64,000 bases of DNA, taken from Euptelea pleiosperma. Taxonomy: Eukaryota; Streptophyta; Magnoliopsida; Ranunculales; Eupteleaceae. The DNA lies in assembly GCA_035048495.1 (NCBI GenBank), contig CM068552.1, positions 20,648,154-20,712,153 of the forward strand, written 5' to 3'. Below are positions 55,280 through 64,000 of the stretch, piece after piece; within the stretch, counting starts at the first letter, position 1; each line of letters begins with the position of its first letter. Position numbers and translations under genes: made by a program. The notes under the pieces were generated by a model that saw only the letters and a list, made by a program, of their open reading frames with translations, was not told the origin of the DNA and searched no databases.

Positions 55280-57415
55280 TGGGTCAGATTTGGAGTCAAC
55301 CCGATCTGCAAGGTAGCGAGCCCGAGCCCGAGCCTGGATTTCCCAACCCGAGCCCAACCCGATCGGGTTGGTCGGGTTGAACAATTATTCAATTTCTTTT
55401 TTTACCCTGAAATGATTAAAAAGATTTTTATATTATTTTCAATATAAAAATATAGGGAAGAATTTTGATTTGTCAAAGTTTACAAACATAAACCACACTA
55501 TACAACATAAGCCGCGCTAAATGTATAGCATCTTTCTCTTGATCAGCAGTTGAGATGATAATATGAGGGCTGGACATTTCAAAGTTCAAACTTCTCTTTC
55601 AAGATAGCAAGGAGCACGGTTGATAGGAGACTAGAGAGCTTGGGTAGCTGGTTAAGCAACCATGAGCAGGCGAACCATACATTACAAGCACACGTTCCCT
55701 TTCTTGGGTAGTGGGTACCCCTCCTTCCAACTTGCAAGATAAGATCAGTAAGAATCAATATGATTTCATGAGGAGGAACCCTACAGCAAAGATGGGAGAA
55801 TAAACATTAACAACCTAATTTTATCATTTGCATAAAAAACTCAAAACTAAAAAATTATACCTCTAAACTTCTCATATATTTCCTCTGTCATCACACAACC
55901 TATATATGTTATTGTGCTAGACATTTCAGTGAAAGCCAGTATAAGTCCTCAAGAAACAAATTTAGGCAACCTATATGCAGTATACCTTTCTTGCTATCCC
56001 ATTGACCGAAGAACCACCAACAAAGAGAAAACTATCATGAATATAGAGTGCATGTATGGTTTGTTTCCCCAACAATTTTCTTGTCCTAGAGAAGAATGTA
56101 TTTGGTATGCATTTGCATAAATCCACCTCCTGTCATGCATTCCATCCATTGTACTGTTAGTATTGATACAACAATTTAAATAGTCGAACCATACAAAATA
56201 TTGTTGAAAATAGCCTAATCCTTTCAAAACTTTTTATCTCTAAAAATCAAAACATCCCAAATCTCATGACTAATTGATTATACAACAAAAGACAACCAAC
56301 GAGAAAGGTCAGCAACTATATGAGATCCAAAGGTACCTAGGCATTGTCTTCCTTGATGTTCGTGAAAGCACAACATCCAATTGAGTAGCAGAGACTTTCA
56401 TTGGCCCAACCTGTGCAATCCTGGAAAGTTAAGAGCTTTTCTTCAAGGAATGTTAGTGCAAATCAACTCTGAGCCCAAAACCCCAAACAAAAAGGATATT
56501 GAGTGTGGTTAAAATATTTTTGTGCAAATTTAGCTTTGTTACCTAACATGCTCAAAAGGAAGAGCAAATCATTCTAAATTTCTACATACATATTTGACAA
56601 GCTTTTTTGAGACAGCAACCTGACTTCAATAAGAATAGGAAATTAAGAAGAGAAAAATACATCCTAACATGAAGAGAAAAATAACAGTAAATAATTAATG
56701 ATTTATTCAAAATCACCTTGATTTCATGGGCAAAGATTGTAGGCCACCTTTGTATTTAGTTTCTCATTAATGACTACCACAAAAAATCAAATAAATAAAA
56801 CATGACAATAAAAAAAGATAAAGATAAAAGAGAGTAGGGAATAGTACCTTAGATTCAAACGTTAACCATATTCTAGAGCTTGTCCTTGATATAAAGCATT
56901 CAAACATTAACTATTTAAAGAAAAGCCAAATGAAGCAAAAATGCGAAGTCCAACTCTAAGTATTAAAGAAATTTCATCCATACACAATAATAAAACATGC
57001 CAATGAAGTGAAAGGTTCATTAGTATATAAATGACAAACCAAGTCCTATAAAGAAGACTATTATAAAGTTCAACAATAATAAAAACTAAGTGCAACACAT
57101 AAACGAGATAATAAAGTCATTACACAAACACTTCATAACCCAAGTCTAACAAAAATGTATCAAAAACGTCAAAACATAATCTCCATCAATGCTCAATTTG
57201 CTGCGATGTCTTCAAACAATAGCACAAATTTCCTGAAATATAAACAAAGTAACACCTTAAAGATACATCGATTATAAGAAAAATAAAAACATACATTGTT
57301 GCTTAAGATGTGTATTTAGTTACTTAAAACGATATATCAATAATCGAACTGGATCAACAACCAACGTTAACTTCTGCAGTTATAACTGAAGAATACAATT
57401 AACAATTTGGCAATA
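55280..57415. other. hAT element 3' non-coding region
   Basis: No domain in any frame. The forward frame at 55914-56120 and the minus frame at 55994-56227 overlap and match no family. It may hold 3' introns or UTR of the transposase gene. Confidence 0.45.
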
Positions 57416-59440
57416 TTAGTATTGAATTTCTAAAATCATCATTATCATAAAGAATAAAAAAGTAAACAGGTATAAAATATGATTACCTGATTCATCGTCC
57501 TCGAGTTCTTCTAGTTTTTCCTCAATCTCTATTGGAGCTGGTGAAACACATAACCAATCTTGTGCACAAACTAAGCACTCAACAAGGTTCGGTGTCAATG
57601 AGCTACGAAACTAGTCAAGTACTTGACCACCGGTGCTAAAAGCTGACTCTGAAGCTACAGTCGAAATAGGAATGACCAATATATCACGAGCCATATGAGA
57701 AAGTACACAAAACTTTAAAGAATTCATTTTCCACCAACTCAAGATATCAAAGTTAGAATCTTCAATCTCAACATCTTCCAAATATCGTTCTAACTCTGAT
57801 TTAGTTGATACATTTTGTTCTTTCTTCAAGAATTTACGATATTCTTCCCTAACACTTTGTACTTTTTCAGTAGCACCACGAGAGATAGAAGTAGGAACCC
57901 CATCATATTGTTGCGATGAATCTTCTTCAATGTTAGAAGGCAAAATAGACTGATAGTGTGCAAAAAGAGCATTCATGGCAGCTATGACTTTCTTAATCAT
58001 TTCATCAACCTTGTCACTAGCTAGCATAAATTTTCGAATAACAGAACTCGACATATTTTAACTTATGACATGGATCCAGAATAACAGCTATTATCAATAA
58101 CATGTTAACTTGATCAATCTTGCCCCAATCATCTTTCTACCCATGTCATGAAACGACAGATTTTCATTATTCGACCATTCCATCAAAAGTTCTTCAATCC
58201 CATACACTTCATGAAAATAAACATTAGAAGTGACATACTTAGATCCAGATAACTGTCTCATGACATTATAGAAATTTTCTAAGAACTTGCATAACATATT
58301 GGCTTTACTCCAACCTTCTTCAGTAGGAGGGCCATCCTTAAGTTCAAACAAACATTGTGGATCATGTTCTTCTATACGATCAATTGCCTTTCAAAATTGT
58401 AATGCAGATTCTAACATGAAATATGTCGAGTTCCATCTTGTGGTAACTTCCAGACACAATGCCCTTTTAGTTATAATTTTCTCCGCAATGCCACACTCTT
58501 TGAATTTCTGTAGTCGTGATGGTGAACTTCTTACATATCTTATACAGTTGCGAATTCGAAGTATTTCACTTTGAACTTCATCAATCCCGTCTCTTACGAT
58601 GATGTTTAAGATGTGAGCACAACATCGCATATGAAAGAAGTCCCCATTTAACAACAAGCCATTCTTCTTATTGAATTTCCTCTTTAATGACTAAACAACT
58701 ACATCATTAGAACTACAATTATCTACAATGATTGTGTTTAACTTGTCTATACCCCATGACAGCAAACACAACTCAACTGCATTACTGATGTACTCCCCAT
58801 GATGAGGTGTTGGAACCACACGAAAATTGAGAATTCTCTTTTGCAACTTCCAATCATTATCGATATAGTGTGCAGTAAGACATATATATCCAAGATTTTG
58901 GATGGAAGTCCACATTTTAGTGGTGATGCATACTCGTTGCCCTAAACTCATAAATATTTGTTTTAATTTCTTTCTCATTTTTGTACAACTGTATGCAATC
59001 CTTTCTAACAGTAGTGCGTGACATTAATTGGAACCTAGGTTGCATAAGTTGAAATTTTTTTTTAAAATCTTCATGCTCAACGAAATTAAAGGGCAATTCA
59101 TCAACAATAATCATCTGAGCAAGTCCTTGCCTACATGCCTCTTGGTCAAAAGTCCAAGCAATAACTTTACCTTCACCCTTTTCAACAGTTGAGAGGGACA
59201 AAGTTGGTTGTTTTGGATCATAAGTTGCATTATGAGGGTATTTTAGACACTTGTCTAAATGTCGCCATTGAGTGCTAGTTCCTTGTGTGCTATTACTCTA
59301 AAGGCTTTTTCCGCAATAATTGCAAGTTGTCCGGTTAGGTTTTGATCCATATGCCTTTTGAACTTTTGTAAAATGATCCCACATGGAGGACACTGATTTG
59401 TATGGTTTTTTTTTATTTTTTCGAAGTTGCTTCAAAAGCA
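57416..59440 (-). pseudogene. hAT transposase (BED finger, RICESLEEPER-like), inactivated
   Basis: Reading down the minus strand: a BED zinc finger with SSMWDHFTKV, CNYCGKSL, a stop, then TQWRHLDKCLKYP (59400-59235); ACRQGLAQMIIVDELPFNFV (about 59135-59075); the first catalytic region CITTKMWTSIQNLGYICLTA with Lys at 58918-58916 where families have Asp; IIVDNCSSNDVVV (about 58720); CAHILNIIVRDGI and TTRWNSTYFMLE (58620-58400); and a hAT dimerisation region with MARDILVIPISTVASESAFS (about 57690-57640), a stop, then RSSLTPNLVECLVCAQDWL (57600-57540). At least four stops plus the lost Asp mean it cannot act. Confidence 0.88.
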
Positions 59441-59800
59441 ACAGTGCTAGCATTGTTGTAAGGAATATTTTCATATTCAATTTGGCAAAGATTTCGTTTG
59501 ACATAAAAACATTCTTGTAACCATTCCTACGAGCACTAGTGTAGTGTGAAGATGTTGTGGTACGCATACTTTGCCAACTACGTGAAGACTAAAAGACAGA
59601 GACAGCAAGAATCAGATGATTGACAACATGAGTCATTTGAATAACTGCTGATTTGTCAGTTAAAGATCGTGTAAGCTCAATTAAAAAGGTAAGTGACTTA
59701 GTGGCCATAGGAATTGATTAAAATGAGCAAAATATATTGATCAAACTTAGTCATTGGTCAGACCTGAGTCTAAGTCAATTATATTGACTAATGGGATAGT

Positions 59801-60246
59801 CCAATCAATTGGACATGTCTTCCCAATCGATTGGACATGTATTCCCAATCGATTGGAGACACTGTGTAATCGATTAGAGACTACGAGGCAAAAACTTATC
59901 TGAGCACAATCGATTGGAGACACTGTGTAATCGATTGGAGACTACGAGGCATAAACTTATCTGAGCACAATCGATTGGAGACTCTGAGGAATCGATTGGA
60001 GACTCTGAGGAATCGATTGGAGCCTTCGGGACAGAAATCTTTCTGAGTACAATCGATTGGAGACTCTGTGTAATCGATTGGAGCCTTCGGGACAGAAAGT
60101 TATATATGTCAAATCGATTGGAGAACCCTGTGCAATCGATTGGTGCCTTCAGAATAGAAAACTTATTGAGCCCAATCGATTGGACACTTATCCCCAATCG
60201 ATTGGACATGGCCCAATCGATTGGACCAAGTGTACAATCGATTGGA
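59801..60246 (+). promoter_or_regulatory. CCAATCGATTGG palindrome array (5' LTR of element B)
   Basis: Sixteen copies of the core AATCGATT (fifteen of them in CGATTGG), plus one decayed CCAATCAATTGG at the left edge, in 446 bp. Spacers vary from 9 to about 45 bp and include GAGACACTGTGT, GAGACTCTGAGG and GAGCCTTCGGGACAGAAA. The array ends about 85 bp before the TATA box. Confidence 0.85.
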
Positions 60247-60330
60247 CTTTGAACAGAATTGGTCTTTTTCAGATCCAAAATTCTAGGTTCCATCATCTCA
60301 CGTTCCACACGATTCAGGGTCTTAGAATTC

Positions 60331-60338
60331 TATAAATA
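60331..60338 (+). promoter_or_regulatory. TATA box of element B LTR
   Basis: TATAAATA within GAATTCTATAAATAGAACCC. The same block is found in both element A LTRs (GAATTCTATAAATATAACCC), so this is the likely pol II promoter; transcription would start roughly 30 bp downstream. Confidence 0.75.
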
Positions 60339-61198
60339 GAACCCTTCTATACCTTCTCTAAAGATACACAGAGACACAGAGTGACTCAATCTTTAAGAGA
60401 GAGAAGTAAATGTTATATTTATTAGAGTGTCCATTCGAAGAGCAAGAAGCTTATTTTCCATTCACATCTTGTGAGCTTGTTTTCTTCTTGATCAAAGCCA
60501 AGAGCTTGATCAAAGCCAAGAGCTTGATCCTTTCCTCAGCTTAGGTTTTCCACTTCTATATTCAACCTAGTAGCCTGAGTGTACCAGTGTGACTCAACAC
60601 CATTTGAGCAGCTTAAGGTTCAGGGCGTACTGAATCCTTCACCTTCTGCAAAGGTGGGAGTGTTGAGAATTAAGATCGGAGAAGCCAATCGACGGTAGGT
60701 TTGGGGTGTACCAAACTGAACAAGCGGATAAGGCTTCTTGGCTGGAAGGGAGCGTGTGGATTCGTGGCGTTGATTAAGAGGACGTGGACGCATCGGTAGT
60801 AGGCCTTGGCTAAGGTTGGAAGCTATATTTGCAATGGTGCTGCGTAGATAACCTTTGTTTCGTTTAACTTTTCAGTTAGTGATACTTTCCGTCTGGACGT
60901 GGTCCCGTGGTTTTCCTTGGCTAAAGTTTCCACGTAAAAATCTCTTGTCTTGTGTGATTGTTTGTTTGTATTCTGCAATCTATCTTGATTAGATCAAACG
61001 ACAAAAAGATAATATACCACGGAGGTATATTTGATTTGAGTCGGTTGTGATAATTTTTTATCAAACAACAAAGGCATCTGATTTTATTTCCTTACCATCG
61101 TCCAGTAAAACTGTGTAGGTATAATTAATTTTAAATACCTAATCAACCCCCCTTCTAGGTATATTGAGTTAAAGAGAACGGACCGGTGAAATTTCAAT

Positions 61199-61210
61199 TG
61201 GTATCAGAGC
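61199..61210 (+). other. Primer binding site of element B
   Basis: TGGTATCAGAGC, a perfect 12-nt complement to the 3' end of initiator methionine tRNA, two bases after the LTR end. Confidence 0.92.
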
Positions 61211-61285
61211 GGGTTATTCTATTTAAGGTTTAATCACCTAAATTTAGATTCTCGCCAAACCAGTTCATTCTTTTCATTTATAAAA

Positions 61286-62340
61286 ATACCTAAAGAAGGG
61301 TTCACTGTCAATAGCCGTAATGACTCAGACAGTGAAGATCAAGGTGATCTTTATACTGCTTGTCAATAACTATATAAAGAAAGCTTTAGACTGACCAAAG
61401 TTAATAAGAAATTGACTAATAGAGTTGAATTTCTTGAATCCAAAAATTCTACTTGTAAACTAGACAATAATGAATTATCTGTGCTAGTTGGTCAGCTTAG
61501 GGAAGAGAAGAAATCTCTTCAAGAAATAAACAAGTTCTTGGAATGCGAGTTCTAAACTTGTATGGATGCTAAAATGTCATTTGAAAGTGAGCACGAAAAA
61601 TATGAAACTAATTTTAGATAGCATGAAGAAGAGAAAGTTAGCCTCCAAGCCAAAGTTAAATTTCTTGAAACTGAGTATCAAGAATGTTTAGAGAAGAGAA
61701 AGTCACTTGAACTTGATCTAGTTCAACTGAAAGAGGACTTGCCTTATATTTCTCAAAGCACCGAGAAATTAAATGAGATTCTAAGTGTGGGACAAAGATG
61801 TGGAGACAAGCAGGGACTTGGATATGATGATATTGCTAATACCCCATCGTCTTTAGGAATAAAATTTGTAAAAGTCAAAGTTCCTTCCACACCACAGGTT
61901 GATTAACCTAGACCCAAATTAGTTATACATGTGCATGTTTGTAATTACTGTAAGGGTAAAGGTCACCTGAGCAATAATTACTTTCAAAAGAAGAGAGAAA
62001 GATACCATGGTTCCTCCCAAAAGAAAATCATATGAGAACCAAGGAGATCTACTTCATAAAATGACAGTCTTGCATCAAAAGTCGGATGCCTTGAGTAGAG
62101 AGATCGCTAACCTTATGAAACTCAAGAGCACCCAGCCTCAAAGGGCTCAGAATAAGAGGACAAATAAAAAGAAAAATATCGATCCTCCTTCACCGCCTAA
62201 ACAAATGGCCAAGAAAAAGAACCCACCTATAAGGTATAAGACCATATGAGTGAGAAAAGAAGGATCGATAAATCTAGATTCAATTTGGAATAAATTCCGT
62301 ATGAAGTCTAGTGGCACTTGTCCCATTGATTGAATAAATG
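61286..62340 (+). pseudogene. Element B gag-like protein remnant
   Basis: Collinear with the element A protein, but the start codon is ATA at 61286-61288. Then PKEGFTVNSRNDSDSEDQGD, a stop, coiled-coil type sequence (KLDNNELSVLVGQLREEKKS, SLELDLVQLKEDL), and a zinc knuckle at 61940-61981 reading CNYCKGKGHLSNNY: CX2CX4HX4 with the last Cys replaced by Tyr. A frame change leads into a lysine-rich tail (62007-62249, KRTNKKKN and KKKNPPIRYK). Coiled coil plus knuckle fits a Gag that packages RNA. It cannot now be made. Confidence 0.78.
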
Positions 62341-64000
62341 TGGTTCTTTATACTCTTCTCTATTTTATGATTTTATCTTTTATGAGTTGAGTGTTTAGTT
62401 TTATTTTAGGATTTTATTTTCTTCATAGTTTTCTATTTGTTTTAGATCTTTGATCATTTGCATTGTTTTGTGTTCATATATTCAAAAACAAAAATAAAAA
62501 ATTTGAAAATAAAAAATCGTTTTGTGTCTTGTTTAGGATTTTTTTGAGTTGTGCATTGTATAATTGTTCTTAATATGATGGGCATTGACTCTAGAAAATT
62601 CTAGATCTAGGACATGATACAAGATAAATTGAGACTAGATCATTGTAGAAAATTTTAGAATATTTAAAAGATTGGTCTATTTTATTAATTCTCAATTAGT
62701 AGATGTTCATAAATTTTAACTTGTTATTCACATGTATACTGACTGACACTAGTTGGGACTAGATTTGATTGAGGTAATAAATCTAGTATTCTATGGGAAT
62801 CAGAAATAAACTTTTACTTTTCATGACTTCAAATTAGTTGTATTCTTATTTTTAATTGATTTCAAAATTACAATATAATCGACTGTTGGCCTCCCTGTGT
62901 GATAGTTCTCCATGGAAAAAACTACCTCAAGTGGATGTGGTAAAATCTATATGGCCCCGATCTATATAAAAATCTGATTACTTAATGCTGCAGAGGATAC
63001 CATACCGACCGAATGTGAAAGCTACCAAACAGACCAAGTGTCAAAAGATGAGAACTTGAAAAATAAAATTCTGATAAAACAAGTGAATAAAAAATAGTCA
63101 TGTTTACTACAAAAGTAATGTGAAATCACATTGGCGAATACACTTGGAATTAGAGAGTTAAGTGAGAACCTATTAGCTTTAACGAGGATTTCATAATTGG
63201 ATACAGGATACCTCCAGATTTTGAGTAAAGTATTTAGATTTTTTACTAACATCTGTCTTGTACCCTAAGAAGTGGAAAGTTAGATCACAGTACACCCAAG
63301 TGAAAGAAATTGAAAATTCAACTAAAGTGTACTTGTTTGACTGACTGGCTTTGATAAATGGCCTAGATTGACTGCATTTGAACTATTCAAGATTAAACTA
63401 AGTAGTTAAGTCTCAAATCCTAGGTTTGATATTTGTTAGTGCCAATCACATTGAAACTCATTATGCATTGCATTTAACTTGACTTTTCATGAATTTTAGC
63501 ATTCTTCAGATTTGACCTTTTTCGGATTGATCTGATTGGAGTTCTGAGACTTGTAAATCTTTTCAGAGATGATTTAGAAAATTTAAAATTTATTTGAAAA
63601 AGATTTATGATTGGTTAAATAGTTTCACCGAAATTGAAACCATTGATGTATTTAAACTATGCGTCATGCCTATCTTTTAGTCTTTATACTTGTTATCATG
63701 TTGCACATATGCACTTGTTTCTCATGTAATATTCATTACATGCTTGTTATCTGCTTATATTTCTGTACCTTTGTCAATTGTGACAAAAAGGGGGATAGAA
63801 AATCATAGCGGTAAAAATAAGATGATAGGGGGAGAAAAATTTTTCATTATTTTTTCCAATTTCTCTACTTGTAATATACATAATTAACTCACTGCATTTT
63901 AATGATTTATTGATTGCCGATGATATTACATGGTATGTATTGTTGGTAGAAAGTGTAGGGAACAGATCAAAAGCCATTATACTATATCTGTTCGATTATC
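62341..64000 (+). other. Element B non-coding internal region
   Basis: No domain in any frame. Collinear with 41240-39390 of element A in the opposite orientation, including GTGACAAAAAGGGGGATAG (63779-63797) and GATAGGGGGAGAAAAAT (63824-63840). The window ends inside it. Confidence 0.65.

Larger units (their letters stand above)
55258..59456 (-). mobile_element. hAT element, right part lost to insertion of element B
   Basis: The left boundary is a hAT-like terminus TAGGGCTGCAACTCGGGT at 55258, followed by CCCGAGCCCGAGCC-type words and CAACCCGATCGGGTTGG. About 2.1 kb of non-coding sequence lies between this 3' end and the transposase stop. The transposase remnant runs to about 59440, where element B begins at 59457. 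The other terminus must lie beyond element B, outside the window. Confidence 0.72.
59457..61196 (+). repeat. Element B 5' LTR
   Basis: 1740 bp. U3 contains the palindrome array 59801-60246, TATA box TATAAATA at 60331-60338, a GA-rich leader AGATACACAGAGACACAGAG, and a copia-type end CCCCCCTTCTAGG (61147-61159) before GAAATTTCA. It is longer than the element A LTRs mainly because of the larger array. Confidence 0.87.
59457..64000 (+). mobile_element. Element B: second member of the element A family (cut by window edge)
   Basis: Plus strand. 5' LTR 59457-61196, primer site 61199-61210, gag remnant, then non-coding internal region to the window end. Starts TGTAAGGAATATTTTC, the same as the LTR starts of element A, and is inserted into the hAT transposase N-terminal region (ATTGT at 59452-59456 is the expected target copy). 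The internal sequence is collinear with element A and again shows no pol domain as far as the window reaches. 3' LTR not seen. Confidence 0.85.

Noticed and set aside
59440..59567. Extended start of the hAT transposase frame upstream of 59440
   Set aside because: Bases above 59457 belong to the element B LTR (same sequence as the LTR starts of element A), so the apparent N-terminus is a chance fusion.
59801..60246. Regularly spaced short palindromes that could be mistaken for a CRISPR array
   Set aside because: Eukaryotic LTR context, repeats of only 12 bp, spacers of uneven length that are themselves similar to one another, and the same array in other LTR copies.

Overview
This window is nuclear DNA from a seed plant, almost certainly an angiosperm. 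It has spliced exons with GT-AG borders, LINEs, copia- and gypsy-type LTRs, hAT and Mutator-like DNA elements, and tRNA-iMet-type primer sites. It is gene-poor, AT-rich and dominated by old, nested transposable elements. I see no bacterial or organellar genes. Most open frames are pieces of decayed transposons or chance frames in repeats.

The one host gene lies on the minus strand from about 14.0 kb down past the left edge. It is a homologue of PSI1 (PROTEIN PSK SIMULATOR 1; N-terminal MGGLCSR, then DUF3475). I recover four coding exons by hand (13247-12914, 2123-1805, 1671-1579, 1476-1386). They join in frame into 279 codons, with a GT-AG pair at all three introns lying wholly inside the window. 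The C-terminal half, including the DUF668 region, lies beyond base 1. Intron 1 is about 10.8 kb and is swollen by a decayed LINE, a hAT-like MITE, tail-only LINE insertions, a SINE-like copy and tandem duplications. A second LINE fragment (1-1120) sits antisense in the intron after exon 4.

Layout beyond the gene: 15.0-18.3 kb holds small DNA elements (three copies of one Mutator-like MITE family, a TIR element that hosts one of them, and a 372-bp foldback element). 18.8-20.4 kb is a LINE fragment with ORF1 end, endonuclease and partial RT. 21.0-26.9 kb holds a SINE head, copia LTRs, a copia gag remnant and an unclassified repeat. 27.7-36.9 kb holds two long gypsy-like LTRs in opposite orientation, one carrying a 1.87-kb tandem duplication. 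37836-43917 is a complete non-autonomous LTR element (element A) with a 5-bp target duplication, PBS and PPT but no pol. 44.4-46.2 kb is LTR-like and tandem-repeat sequence. 46.3-52.6 kb is a near full-length LINE with ORF1, endonuclease, RT, zinc finger and RNase H, all broken. 53.1-54.95 kb is a gypsy LTR fragment. 55258-59456 is a hAT element with a dead transposase, interrupted by a second member of the element A family (element B, 59457 to the right edge).

There is no undescribed gene system that I can defend. The most unusual signals are the LTR family whose promoter region carries a dense array of the palindrome CCAATCGATTGG just upstream of a TATA box, the perfectly flanked 14-nt 'tail-only' LINE insertions, and the PSI1 gene with a giant transposon-filled first coding intron.
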